A DNA stretch of 59,671 nucleotides from Clostridiales bacterium (lineage in GTDB: Bacteria > Bacillota > Clostridia > Oscillospirales > Oscillospiraceae): the NCBI GenBank assembly GCA_022772525.1, contig JALFAD010000037.1, positions 1-59,671 on the forward strand. The letters are read 5' to 3'. This document shows positions 8,675 through 16,920 of the stretch, in pieces. The position numbers and the translations under genes are program-made. The notes below the pieces were generated by a model. That model was not told the origin of the DNA. It did no database searches and was given only the letters and a program-made list of their open reading frames with translations. Position 1 is the first letter of the stretch, and each line of letters begins with the position of its first letter.

Positions 8675-8704
8675 ATTGTACCACTGAAACCATACTATTG
8701 TCAA
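8675..8704 (-). promoter_or_regulatory. Vegetative promoter of the cysS operon
   Basis: TTGACA (8704-8699), an 18-base spacer and TACAAT (8680-8675) lie just upstream of the T-box leader. Confidence 0.8.
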
Positions 8705-8764
8705 GTATTGGCTGTCTCTATTCCATAATCTTCCTTGGAAAATATTTAAGATATTCTTACGCTA

Positions 8765-8794
8765 TTGACAAAAGCCCACCTTGTTCGCTATAAT
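8765..8794 (+). promoter_or_regulatory. Vegetative promoter of the SH3 lipoprotein gene
   Basis: TTGACA (8765-8770), an 18-base spacer and TATAAT (8789-8794), 35 bases before the start codon. Confidence 0.82.
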
Positions 8795-8829
8795 AGTGTC
8801 GAGAAATGAGACGAAAGTGAGGTAACCAC

Positions 8830-10191
8830 ATGAATTTCTCCGATCAGTACAACCTCAGGAAACCATTGAGCCTGATTCTTGCTACGACTCTCACCGCAAC
8901 GCTGTTTACCGGCTGTATGAAGAAAGATACAGCGGAGCCTGCGGATACAACCCCTCAGACCCCCGGCATCAGCCTGTCGGATACCTCAGCGCCTACAGAA
9001 ACCGAGGCCCCCACCACCGAAGCAACCGAGGCCGTCAATGAAAATACCGCAACTGTAACCAGTCAGATAAATATTCGCAGCTCGCCCAGCACGGAAGCCA
9101 CGATTGTTGGCACGCTGGACGCCGGTGACAAGGTGGAGATCAGCCGCCGTGAGGAAGTTACCGGTATCAACTGGGCCTACATCATTTCCCCCGAAGCAGG
9201 CTGGATCGTCATGGACTATGTAGAGATGGACATTCCCAGTCAGATGCCTACCGGCGGTGATACCAGTACCCCCGCTGGAGAAAATACCGCTACGGAGCCT
9301 ACCTCCGGCGAAACAGACACCCTGAACATCAAGGGCGTTGTCACTGTGAATAACCTGAACATCCGCAGCGAACCTGACGGCAATGTGCAGGGTTCCTACA
9401 ACAAGGGTGATGTGGTGACCATTCTGGAGACCAAGAATGGCTGGGGCCGCACCAATAAGGGCTGGATCACGATGGAATACGTGAACACCAGCGGCTCTAC
9501 CGCCCAGACTCCCACTGGTACCACCGGCAATAACACTTCCGGCAGCAACACCGCTGCCAGCACCGGCAACGGCAGCACCACCGTCCAGTTCCGGGGAATT
9601 GTCACCGCCAAGCAGCTGAACATCCGTGCAAGCGCCACCAAGGACAGTGACAGCCTCGGCAGCTACTCCTATGGCGCGCGAGTGGAAATTCTCGAAAAGA
9701 GCGGCGATTGGGGCCGTACCAGCAAGGGCTGGATCAGCCTGAACTACGTCTATCAGGACGGTACCACCGGCTCTAACACCGCCAAGGGCACCATCACCGC
9801 AGGCGGCGGTCTGAACATTCGCAGCGGTCCCGGCAAGGGCTACGATTCCGTGGGTTCCTACGCCGAGGGCGACAGCGTAACCATTCTGGAGCAGTTTACC
9901 TACGACGGCGTGACTTGGGGCTGCACCAACAAGGGTTGGATCAGCATGGCCTATGTGGATACCGGTTCTTCCAATAGTGGCAGTTCCGATTCCTCTGATG
10001 GTCAGAAGGCAACCGTTACCACCGAAAGCGGTCTGCGTGTGCGCAGCGGCGCGGGTACGAATTATGATGTAGTCGGATCTCTGAAATATGGCACCAAGGT
10101 GACCATCCTTTCTCAGAAAACTGTTGATGGCACTACTTGGGGTGAGATCAGTACTGGCTGGATCTGCATGGATTACGTTTCGCTTGATTAA
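8830..10191 (+). CDS. Lipoprotein with five SH3b repeats
   Basis: A 453-residue exported protein. The N-terminal signal ends in the lipobox LFTGC with the lipid Cys at residue 29, so it should be anchored on the outer face of the membrane. A Thr/Glu/Ala-rich linker follows. Then come five bacterial SH3 repeats whose 'N-I-R-S-x-P' cores lie near residues 80, 176, 263, 328 and 402, each ending in 'GW-I-x-M-x-Y-V'. Gly/Thr/Ser/Asn-rich linkers separate repeats 2-3 and 4-5. SH3b domains usually bind peptidoglycan or cell-wall peptides. There is no catalytic domain, so it may be a wall-binding scaffold or sensor. The start has GTGAGGT upstream. Its partner may be the next lipoprotein. Confidence 0.85.
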   Translation: MNFSDQYNLRKPLSLILATTLTATLFTGCMKKDTAEPADTTPQTPGISLSDTSAPTETEAPTTEATEAVNENTATVTSQINIRSSPSTEATIVGTLDAGDKVEISRREEVTGINWAYIISPEAGWIVMDYVEMDIPSQMPTGGDTSTPAGENTATEPTSGETDTLNIKGVVTVNNLNIRSEPDGNVQGSYNKGDVVTILETKNGWGRTNKGWITMEYVNTSGSTAQTPTGTTGNNTSGSNTAASTGNGSTTVQFRGIVTAKQLNIRASATKDSDSLGSYSYGARVEILEKSGDWGRTSKGWISLNYVYQDGTTGSNTAKGTITAGGGLNIRSGPGKGYDSVGSYAEGDSVTILEQFTYDGVTWGCTNKGWISMAYVDTGSSNSGSSDSSDGQKATVTTESGLRVRSGAGTNYDVVGSLKYGTKVTILSQKTVDGTTWGEISTGWICMDYVSLD

Positions 10192-10202
10192 AGGCTGTTA
10201 CA

Positions 10203-10231
10203 GCGGGGCTTCCCATTCGGAAGCCCCGCAT
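10203..10231 (+). terminator. Hairpin terminator after the SH3 lipoprotein gene
   Basis: A perfect 11-bp stem (GCGGGGCTTCC / GGAAGCCCCGC) with loop CATTC lies 11 bases after the stop. The T-tract is poor (ATTATG), so it may be leaky and let some transcription reach the next gene. Confidence 0.6.
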
Positions 10232-10285
10232 TATGACCTGAAGCATATGCACTTGTTTGGGTTTCTTGTAAGGAGATTTTCTGTC

Positions 10286-10777
10286 ATGAAAAAAGCACTG
10301 CCGTTGATTCTGCTCGGCTGCCTGCTGCTCACCGGTTGCGGCAGTACCACTTCTGCCCCCACCGCTGCGGTGGAAACCACAGCGCCGCTGGAAATTCTGA
10401 CCGTATTCTCACCCAACGAGAATGCGGATGGCTTTGTCAAAACGGATATCGCAGTTCCCGCCATAACGGACGCTGTCATTATCCAGCAGCTGGTCAATGT
10501 CGGTGTGCTGGCTGAAGATACCAGCGTCAGCACTGTCATGGAAGTGTCTACTGATACAGGAAAAGCCACACTGGAAGCAGACTTCAATGACGCTCTGAGG
10601 CAGTCCCTTCTGCCCATGGGTACCGCTGGGGAATATGTGCTGATGGGCAGTGTGGTGAACACCTTCCTGACTGCCTACCAGGCCGATGCCATTACCATCA
10701 CCGTGGAGGGAGAGGTTTTGGAGACCGGTCATTCCGTTTACGATCAGCCGCTTACATTTTACCCGGAGAATCCATGA
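10286..10777 (+). CDS. GerMN-domain lipoprotein
   Basis: A 163-residue lipoprotein. The signal peptide ends in LLTGC with the lipid Cys at residue 18. The rest is a GerMN (sporulation/spore germination) domain, recognised by 'AITDAVIIQQLVN...' and 'LMGSVVNTFLTAYQADAITITVEGEVLETG'. GerMN domains are found in GerM of sporulating Firmicutes and in LpqB-type lipoproteins and are thought to bind cell-wall material. The ATG at 10286 has AAGGAGA 10 bases upstream; the longer frame starting inside the previous gene is not credible. No specific promoter is clear, so it may be read through from the SH3 lipoprotein gene. Confidence 0.85.
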   Translation: MKKALPLILLGCLLLTGCGSTTSAPTAAVETTAPLEILTVFSPNENADGFVKTDIAVPAITDAVIIQQLVNVGVLAEDTSVSTVMEVSTDTGKATLEADFNDALRQSLLPMGTAGEYVLMGSVVNTFLTAYQADAITITVEGEVLETGHSVYDQPLTFYPENP

Positions 10778-10780
10778 GAT

Positions 10781-10815
10781 AAGGGCGTCAGACAATTCGT
10801 CTGGCGCCCTTATTA
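10781..10815. terminator. Bidirectional terminator between convergent genes
   Basis: A 13-bp stem (AAGGGCGTCAGAC / GTCTGGCGCCCTT, one G-T pair) with loop AATTC and T-rich flanks. It sits between the GerMN gene and the yajC 3' end and can serve both. Confidence 0.75.
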
Positions 10816-10823
10816 GCTTTCCA

Positions 10824-11201
10824 TTACTGCTTTTTTTCAGCCTTCTTGGCCGCCTTAGCCTTAGCCTTGGCCTCCTGCGCTTTCTTAGCTTCCTCTCTTG
10901 CGTTCTCAGCAGCGGTTTCGTTGGAGGAAATTGCCCACTTCTCGAACTCAATGCGAACCTGATCCGCACCGGTCTCCAAAACAATCCGGGACTCCTTAAC
11001 ATCCACGACCGTACCGGTGATACCGCCGATGGTGGTGATCTTATCACCCTTCTTGACAGCGGCGCGCATCTGCTCCGCTTCCTTCTTGCGCTTGTTCTCA
11101 GGACGGATCAGCATGAAGTAGAAGATGGCAATCATCAGCACCATCATAATCAGGGTGCTGCCCATGCCGGCACCTGCACTGGTTGAAGTCAGAAAATTCA
11201 T
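10824..11201 (-). CDS. yajC: Preprotein translocase accessory subunit YajC
   Basis: A 125-residue YajC, part of the SecDF-YajC complex that assists Sec export. One N-terminal membrane helix ('STLIMMVLMIAIFYFMLIRP', about 14-33) is followed by the family hallmark 'RPENKRKKEAEQMRAAVKKGDKI' and 'TTIGGITGTVVDV'. The C-terminal 35 residues are a Lys/Ala/Glu-rich low-complexity tail. RBS AAGGAG is upstream of the ATG at 11201. It follows queA and tgt, a common bacterial order, but has its own promoter. secD and secF are not in the window. Confidence 0.93.
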   Translation of the reverse strand: MNFLTSTSAGAGMGSTLIMMVLMIAIFYFMLIRPENKRKKEAEQMRAAVKKGDKITTIGGITGTVVDVKESRIVLETGADQVRIEFEKWAISSNETAAENAREEAKKAQEAKAKAKAAKKAEKKQ

Positions 11202-11234
11202 TAAAAAAACTCCTTCGTTTTTAATATTGACTCT

Positions 11235-11262
11235 ATTATATCATCGTTCCCGTAAAAAGCAA
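11235..11262 (-). promoter_or_regulatory. Promoter of yajC
   Basis: TTGCTT (11262-11257), a 16-base spacer and TATAAT (11240-11235) in the gap between tgt and yajC. Confidence 0.65.
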
Positions 11263-11270
11263 GGGCAACT

Positions 11271-12401
11271 TTAGATTCTTCTTGCCAATTTCTCGGAATA
11301 TTCAGCCCGGAACTGCGCGAAGGTACCCGCGTCCAGAGTCTGACGAATTCTCTCCATCAGCTTGTTGTAGAAATACAGATTGTGCATCACCGCAAGGCGC
11401 ATGGCAAGCATTTCTTCAGCGATGAAAAGATGGCGGATATACGCCCGGCTGAACCGGCGGCATACCGGGCAATCGCACTGGGGGTCGATGGGTCGCTCAT
11501 CTGTCATATATTTGGCATTTTTCAGATTGATTGCGCCCTCCCAGGTATTCAAGCGGGCATGCCGTGCATTTCGGGCCGGCATAACGCAGTCGAAAAAGTC
11601 CACACCTCGGGCCACCGCTTCGATAATATTGGTGGGTGTTCCCACGCCCATCAGATACCGGGTTTTTTCCTTTGGCATATAGGGCTCCACAGCTTCGATG
11701 ATGTCGTACATTTCCTGAGCCGTCTCCCCTACCGCGAGTCCGCCGATGGCATAGCCGGGCAAATCCAAATCAGCGATACGCTTCATATGCTCCACCCGGA
11801 TATCTGCGTAGGTGCCGCCCTGATTGATGCCCCACAGCATCTGCTGCGGGTTCACCGTGTCCGGCAGGCTGTTCAGTCGGGCGTTCTCTGCCTTGCAGCG
11901 AACCAGCCAGCGGTAGGTTCTGTCCACACTCTGCTGTACATAGTCACGGGGAGAGGGGTTTTCAATGCACTCGTCAAAGGCCATGCAGATGTCGCTGCCC
12001 AGATTGGACTGAATCTGCATACTCTCCTCCGGGCCCATGAAAATCTTGTGTCCATCGATGTGGGAGGCGAAATAAACCCCCTCTTCTTTGATTTTTCGCA
12101 GTGAGGACAGGCTGAACACCTGAAAGCCGCCGGAATCCGTCAGAATCGGGCCGTCCCAGGTCATGAATTTATGCAGGCCCCCCATTTCGCGGACAACCTT
12201 GTCCGTAGGCCGCAGATGCAGATGGTAGGTATTGGACAGTTCCACCTGACAGCCAATGTTCTTCAGGTCTTCCGCGCTCAGCGCACCCTTGATGGCGCCC
12301 TGCGTGCCCACATTCATAAATACCGGTGTCTGGACCGTGCCATGGGCGCAGGTGAATTCCCCCCGCCGGGCCTTTCCTTCCGTCTTTTTCAGTTCAAACA
12401 T
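11271..12401 (-). CDS. tgt: Queuine tRNA-ribosyltransferase (tRNA-guanine transglycosylase)
   Basis: A 376-residue TGT that swaps guanine-34 for preQ1 in GUN-anticodon tRNAs. The active-site 'TDSGGFQVFSL' carries the first catalytic Asp, and 'GLAVGE' and 'MPARNARHARLNTW' match the substrate and nucleophile regions (Asp in 'DFFDCVMP'). Three cysteines and a His in the 'CDCPVCRRFS...H' stretch form the zinc site. The ATG at 12401 has GAGGTG upstream and lies 7 bases after the queA stop; the frame extends further upstream only into queA. Second gene of queA-tgt. Confidence 0.96.
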   Translation of the reverse strand: MFELKKTEGKARRGEFTCAHGTVQTPVFMNVGTQGAIKGALSAEDLKNIGCQVELSNTYHLHLRPTDKVVREMGGLHKFMTWDGPILTDSGGFQVFSLSSLRKIKEEGVYFASHIDGHKIFMGPEESMQIQSNLGSDICMAFDECIENPSPRDYVQQSVDRTYRWLVRCKAENARLNSLPDTVNPQQMLWGINQGGTYADIRVEHMKRIADLDLPGYAIGGLAVGETAQEMYDIIEAVEPYMPKEKTRYLMGVGTPTNIIEAVARGVDFFDCVMPARNARHARLNTWEGAINLKNAKYMTDERPIDPQCDCPVCRRFSRAYIRHLFIAEEMLAMRLAVMHNLYFYNKLMERIRQTLDAGTFAQFRAEYSEKLARRI

Positions 12402-12408
12402 AGTCACC

Positions 12409-13455
12409 TCATAAAATGCACATGGCGTCGCCAAAGCTGAAGAAGCGGTATCGCTCCCGGACGGCCTCAGCATAGGCGTTCAATACCCGTTCCCGTCCTG
12501 CAAAGGCGGAAACAAGCATGATAAGCGTACTTTCCGGCAGGTGGAAATTGGTGATCAGGCCGTCCATGGCCTTGAAGGTGTAGCCGGGATAAATGAAAAT
12601 ATCCGTCCATTTGGAACCGGCGGCGAAGGTTCCGTCCTCTCCCACCAGAGATTCCAACGTCCGGCAGGAAGTTGTACCCACGCAGATTACTCGTCCGCCA
12701 TTTTTCTTCGTCTCGTTGAGAATGTTGGCAGTTTCTTCGCTCATCATACACAGCTCAGAATGCATATGGTGCTCCAGAATATTGTCTGCCTTTACAGGGC
12801 GGAAAGTACCAAGCCCTACGTGCAGCGTAACGAAAGCCGTCTTAACACCCTTGGCCCGGACCTTTTCCAGCAGTTCATTGGTAAAGTGAAGCCCGGCAGT
12901 GGGGGCGGCTGCGGAACCGACCTCCCGGGAATACACTGTTTGGTAGCGTTCCTGATCGTCAAGCTCCGCCTTGATATAGGGCGGCAGGGGCATCTTTCCA
13001 AGGCGCTCCAGAACTTCCAAAAAAATACCCTCATAGAAAAATTCGACCACCCGGTTGCCATCCTCCCGGACTTCCCGGACAACTGCCTTTAATTCGCCGT
13101 CACCAAAGGTGACCTCATTGCCGGGGAGCATTTTCCGGCCCGGCTTGCACAGGCACTCCCAGCAGTTGTTTCCCAAATCACGCAGAAGCAGCACCTCCAC
13201 CGCGCCGCCGGTGGGCCGGTGGCCCAAAAGTCTTGCGGGCAGTACCCGAGAATCGTTCATCACCAAACAGTCACCGGGGTTCAGATACTCCACAATGTCG
13301 TAAAAATTTTTATGGCTGATCTCACCCGTTTCCCGGTTCAGCACCATCAGCCGGGAGGCGTCCCGCTTTTGCAGCGGGGTCTGGGCAATCAATTCTTCCG
13401 GCAGGTCATACCAGTAGTCCTTTGTCTGAAAGCCGGTGTTCTCATTCGTTTCCAA
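12409..13455 (-). CDS. queA: S-adenosylmethionine:tRNA ribosyltransferase-isomerase
   Basis: A 348-residue QueA that builds epoxyqueuosine from preQ1-tRNA using the ribosyl part of SAM. Family marks include '[26 protein letters not shown]', '[12 protein letters not shown]', 'PTAGLHFT', '[10 protein letters not shown]' and '[10 protein letters not shown]'. No methionine codon fits the family start; TTG at 13455 with AAGGGAG upstream gives the expected N-terminus and normal length. It leads queA-tgt. A small hairpin (CAATAC / GTATTG) lies in the leader, but no preQ1 riboswitch consensus is seen. Confidence 0.95.
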   Translation of the reverse strand: METNENTGFQTKDYWYDLPEELIAQTPLQKRDASRLMVLNRETGEISHKNFYDIVEYLNPGDCLVMNDSRVLPARLLGHRPTGGAVEVLLLRDLGNNCWECLCKPGRKMLPGNEVTFGDGELKAVVREVREDGNRVVEFFYEGIFLEVLERLGKMPLPPYIKAELDDQERYQTVYSREVGSAAAPTAGLHFTNELLEKVRAKGVKTAFVTLHVGLGTFRPVKADNILEHHMHSELCMMSEETANILNETKKNGGRVICVGTTSCRTLESLVGEDGTFAAGSKWTDIFIYPGYTFKAMDGLITNFHLPESTLIMLVSAFAGRERVLNAYAEAVRERYRFFSFGDAMCIL

Positions 13456-13496
13456 TGTTGTTCTCCCTTTCCTGGATCTTTCAATACTCTCGGGGT

Positions 13497-13505
13497 ATTG
13501 TAGCA
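13497..13505 (-). promoter_or_regulatory. Extended -10 promoter of queA-tgt
   Basis: TGCTACAAT (13505-13497) is an extended -10 element upstream of queA. No good -35 is present at the usual distance. Confidence 0.45.
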
Positions 13506-13549
13506 CATTTTCCCTGGGAAAGCTACTGTTATTTCGCATTATCACAAAG

Positions 13550-13573
13550 AAAACCCGGCTTTTGCCGGGTTTT
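13550..13573 (-). terminator. Terminator after the Mrp-type ATPase gene
   Basis: A perfect 10-bp stem (AAAACCCGGC / GCCGGGTTTT) with a four-base loop, 8 bases beyond the stop codon at 13582. Confidence 0.85.
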
Positions 13574-13581
13574 CCATTTCT

Positions 13582-14403
13582 TTACGCTTTCATCACCGCA
13601 TCAATCACGCCGCTGACTGCATCGGTGTTTACGGTTTCCATCAGGCCGTTGTCATAAGCTTCCGCCACCAACGGGTCGATGGGCAGCTTTGCAAGCACGG
13701 GCAACTCGAACTTCGCCGCAATCTCATTGATATGGGACTTGCCGAATACCTCAATCTTCCTGCCGCAGTCCGGGCACTCCAGATAGGAATAGTTCTCCAC
13801 GAAGCCAAGCACGGGAACGTGCATCATATTCGCCATCTTGACCGCCTTGGCGACAATCATGGACACCAGATCCTGTGGGGTGGTAACGATGACCACGCCA
13901 TCGATGGGCAGACTCTGGAACACGGTCAGGGGCACATCACCGGTTCCGGGAGGCATGTCCACGAACATATAGTCCACGTTCTCCCAGATTACGTCCGTCC
14001 AGAACTGCTTAACAGCCCCGGCAATGACAGGGCCACGCCATACAACGGGATCAGCGGGGTTGTCCAGCAGCAGATTGATGGACATAACCTGAATACCGCT
14101 GCGGGTCAAAGCCGGGAACAGGCCGTCCTCATTGGCGCCCTGGCACTCGTTGACGCCGAAGGCAGTGGGTGCGGACGGGCCGGTGATGTCGGCGTCCAGT
14201 ACAGCGACCCGTTTCCCCTGCCGGGCCATGGCCACAGCCAGCATGGCGGTGACGGTGGACTTGCCCACGCCGCCCTTGCCGGAAATCACAGCGATGACCT
14301 TTTTTACGCTGGATTTAGGGTTCAACTCCGCCAGCAGGCTTTCCGCCTGACGATCCGCACAATCGGAACCGCAGGAAGAGCAATTTCCATTACAAGAACT
14401 CAT
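13582..14403 (-). CDS. Mrp/NBP35-family Fe-S cluster carrier ATPase
   Basis: A 273-residue P-loop ATPase of the MinD/Mrp group that carries Fe-S clusters to apoproteins. It has the deviant Walker A 'GKGGVGKST', the switch 'DADITGPSAP' and 'DMPPGTGD'. The cluster-holding 'YLECPDCGRKIEVFG' CxxC is near residue 215. A Cys-rich N-terminal tail (five Cys within residues 4-16) is also present and resembles NBP35-type proteins. The ATG at 14403 has GGAGAG upstream. It is a single-gene unit with its own TTGACA/TATAAT promoter and terminator. Confidence 0.92.
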   Translation of the reverse strand: MSSCNGNCSSCGSDCADRQAESLLAELNPKSSVKKVIAVISGKGGVGKSTVTAMLAVAMARQGKRVAVLDADITGPSAPTAFGVNECQGANEDGLFPALTRSGIQVMSINLLLDNPADPVVWRGPVIAGAVKQFWTDVIWENVDYMFVDMPPGTGDVPLTVFQSLPIDGVVIVTTPQDLVSMIVAKAVKMANMMHVPVLGFVENYSYLECPDCGRKIEVFGKSHINEIAAKFELPVLAKLPIDPLVAEAYDNGLMETVNTDAVSGVIDAVMKA

Positions 14404-14436
14404 TTTTGTTCTCTCCTTTTTTGTCATATGTCATCT

Positions 14437-14465
14437 ATTATATGCATTTCTATAACGTGTGTCAA
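14437..14465 (-). promoter_or_regulatory. Promoter of the Mrp-type ATPase gene
   Basis: TTGACA (14465-14460), a 17-base spacer and TATAAT (14442-14437). The TGA inside TTGACA is also the stop codon of the upstream GNAT gene. Confidence 0.85.
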
Positions 14466-15031
14466 CCACCCTTTTTGGTGCGTAATCGTTCAGATGCCAG
14501 TAAACCATACCAACTGACGTCACAAATCCCTTGATTATTCCAATCGGACTGGCGCAAGGTACCCTCAAATTTCATGCCGCACTTGCGCATGACGGCGCCG
14601 GAGTTGGGATTGCGGGGATCGTGTCTCGATTCCACCCGGTTCACACCGACTTCATCGAAGAAGTAGTCCATTACCGCTTTCATAGCCTCGGAGGTGATGC
14701 CCTGATGCCACCAGTTTGCGCCGATGCAGTAGCCGATATGCACAAGCTGTGCCAATTCATTCAGCCGAACCACACCGATAGAGCCAACGGGTTCCCCGAA
14801 CTTCTTCGGAACAATGGCCCACTGATAAAAGGCATTCTCTTCATACTGCCCTGTCCAGTCAAGCAAAACCTGCCGGCTGACTTCTTCACTTGCGTGGGTG
14901 GGCCAGGTCAGGAATTTTGTCACTTCCGGGTCAGAAGCCCAGTTGCGGTACATGGCAGGCGCGTCCTCCAGCGTAAACCGCCGCAGAATCAGCCTTGAGG
15001 TTTCGATTGTTTTCGTACCCTGGTGTTTCAT
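14462..15031 (-). CDS. GNAT acetyltransferase, RimJ/RimL type
   Basis: A 189-residue GNAT enzyme. It opens with 'IETSRLILRRFTLEDAPAMYRNWASDPEV', typical of the RimJ/RimL/ribosomal-protein N-acetyltransferase branch, and continues with 'GSIGVVRLN', 'HIGYCIGANWWHQGITSEAM' (acetyl-CoA site) and 'NPNSGAVMRKCGMKFEGTLRQ'. The substrate cannot be told; this branch acetylates ribosomal proteins, aminoglycosides or other amines. The ATG at 15031 has AGGAG, formed partly by the last codons of the upstream ABC-F gene, which ends 6 bases before. Last gene of the comEC-holA-rnmV-abcF unit. Confidence 0.85.
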   Translation of the reverse strand: MKHQGTKTIETSRLILRRFTLEDAPAMYRNWASDPEVTKFLTWPTHASEEVSRQVLLDWTGQYEENAFYQWAIVPKKFGEPVGSIGVVRLNELAQLVHIGYCIGANWWHQGITSEAMKAVMDYFFDEVGVNRVESRHDPRNPNSGAVMRKCGMKFEGTLRQSDWNNQGICDVSWYGLLASERLRTKKGG

Positions 15032-15036
15032 ATCGT

Positions 15037-16899
15037 TCACTCCTGCGCCGCATCCCACTGCTCCATCAGATCCATCAGCACCGCTTCCGCGTCTTCCTTT
15101 TCTCCCAGCAGCCGGGTCAGTTCCTGATAGTCGGCGGCAGCGGCTTCAATTTTCCCTTCCAATTCCGCAATCAGCGCTTCCTGCTTCTCAATTTCCCGCT
15201 CCAGACGGCGAACCAGCTTATCCGTATCCTTGGTGCCGCCCTTGGGTTTTTCCTTTTTTGGCTTGGGAGCGGCGGTGATGACGGGCTTCGCCGCCGCTTC
15301 GTGCTCCAGAATGGAGCGATATTTCTGATACCCACAGGGGAAGTCCCGGATGGTTCCGTCCTCCAAGAGCCAGATCCGTTCGGCAAATTTCTCAATGAAA
15401 TAGCGGTCATGGGAGACAAACAGCAGCACGCCCTCGAATTCCTCGATGGCGGCTTCCACCCACTCCCGGGACGCGATGTCCAGATGGTTGGTAGGCTCAT
15501 CCAGAATCAGGAGGTTAATCTTCTCGTCCATCAGCATACACAGCCGCAGACGGGACTGCTCGCCGCCAGAGAGGTTGCCCACCTGTTTGAACACATCTTC
15601 GCCCTGGAACAGGAACGCCCCGAGGCGGTCCCGGGCAGTCTGGGGGGTGCAGTTCTTCTCGTAGAGCATGGTGTCATACAAACTGCGCTCCGGGTGGTCA
15701 AAGTGGATAATCTGGGGCAGATATCCGACTTTTACCGTGGGCCCGAACTGAATTTTTCCGGCGCAGTCCTCATCCCCTAAAAGGCACTTGATAAACGTCG
15801 TCTTGCCTGTACCATTGTCGCCCAGCAGAGCGATCCGTTCTCCGCCCTCCACGGTCAGGTTCACATCCGAAAACAGTGTCCGATCTCCAAAGGATTTGGA
15901 GACGTTTTTCATTTTGAACACAATGTCCCCGGAGAACTCCTTTTCTCCAAAGGAGGCCTTCATGGTTCGCTCTTTTTTGGGCTTTTCCGTCTTGCGGATG
16001 CGTTCCATCCGGTGCTGGATGGACATGGCCCGGCGATACAGGGTACGATTGTTGATGCCCCAGCCCTTCATCCGCTCCACAGTATAGCCCAATTGCTTGA
16101 GCTTTGTCTGCTCCTGTTCGTACTGCTTTAGTTGCAGGTCGAACCGGGCCTGCTTTTCATCCATGTAGAAAGAATAGTTGCCGGAGTAGAACTCCGCGTG
16201 ACCATCTGTAATCTCAATGACCCGGTCGGCAACCTGATCGATAAAATAGCGGTCGTGAGAAATGGTCAGCACCGTGCCCTTGAAGGCATTGATATACTGT
16301 TCCAGCCATTCCACGCTGTTCAGGTCCAGGTGGTTTGTCGGCTCGTCCAGCAGCAGAATGTCCGTTTTTTCCAGCAGAAGCCGGGCCAGATTGACCCGGG
16401 TTTTCTCGCCGCCGGACAGGCTGTCAAAATCCTGGCACCGCTGCTCAGGCGTAATGCCAAGGCCGTTGCAGATTTTGTCCACCTCTACGTCCATATCGTA
16501 TCCGCCGCCGGTTTGAAAGCGATTGGTCAGGGCATCGTACTCCCGGAGCTGGGCGTCTGTGGCGCCGTTTGCCATTTCGCATTCCAGCAGCTCCATTTTC
16601 TGACGCACCCGCAGAATATCCGCATAGGCAGAGCGCAGCACATCCTCCACGGTAAACCCCTCCGGGAACCGGGGTATCTGAGAGATCAGGCCCAGCTTTT
16701 TGTTGGGGTTCACATAGACCTCGCCGGAATCGTAGTCCATCTGACCGGTGAGAATGTTAAAAAGCGTGGTCTTGCCGCAGCCGTTGCGGCCCAGAATGGC
16801 GACGCACTCCCCTTCCTGAATCTCAAAGGTCAGGTTTTCCAGAAGATTTTCGCCGATGACGAAGAATTTTGTCAGATTCGTTACTTGTATATCTACCAT
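15037..16899 (-). CDS. ABC-F ribosome-associated ATPase
   Basis: A 620-residue soluble protein with two ABC domains and no membrane helices. Walker A motifs are 'GRNGCGKTT' and 'GDNGTGKTT', signatures 'LSGGEKTRV' and 'LSGGEQSRL', and both Walker B motifs read 'LLDEPTNHLD' or 'ILDEPTNHLD'. The linker between the domains ('FYMDEKQARFDLQLKQYEQE...') is the P-site tRNA-interacting region, and a Lys-rich plus coiled-coil C-terminal tail follows (about 540-620). This is the YdiF/Uup-like layout of translation factors that act at the ribosomal E site; some relatives give antibiotic resistance, but nothing here points to that. Confidence 0.9.
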   Translation of the reverse strand: MVDIQVTNLTKFFVIGENLLENLTFEIQEGECVAILGRNGCGKTTLFNILTGQMDYDSGEVYVNPNKKLGLISQIPRFPEGFTVEDVLRSAYADILRVRQKMELLECEMANGATDAQLREYDALTNRFQTGGGYDMDVEVDKICNGLGITPEQRCQDFDSLSGGEKTRVNLARLLLEKTDILLLDEPTNHLDLNSVEWLEQYINAFKGTVLTISHDRYFIDQVADRVIEITDGHAEFYSGNYSFYMDEKQARFDLQLKQYEQEQTKLKQLGYTVERMKGWGINNRTLYRRAMSIQHRMERIRKTEKPKKERTMKASFGEKEFSGDIVFKMKNVSKSFGDRTLFSDVNLTVEGGERIALLGDNGTGKTTFIKCLLGDEDCAGKIQFGPTVKVGYLPQIIHFDHPERSLYDTMLYEKNCTPQTARDRLGAFLFQGEDVFKQVGNLSGGEQSRLRLCMLMDEKINLLILDEPTNHLDIASREWVEAAIEEFEGVLLFVSHDRYFIEKFAERIWLLEDGTIRDFPCGYQKYRSILEHEAAAKPVITAAPKPKKEKPKGGTKDTDKLVRRLEREIEKQEALIAELEGKIEAAAADYQELTRLLGEKEDAEAVLMDLMEQWDAAQE

Positions 16900-16920
16900 G
16901 GTTTTTCTCCATTATTTCCG

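Noticed and set aside
13456..13550. A preQ1 riboswitch before queA
   Set aside because: Only a 6-bp hairpin is present; no preQ1-I or preQ1-II conserved core can be found.
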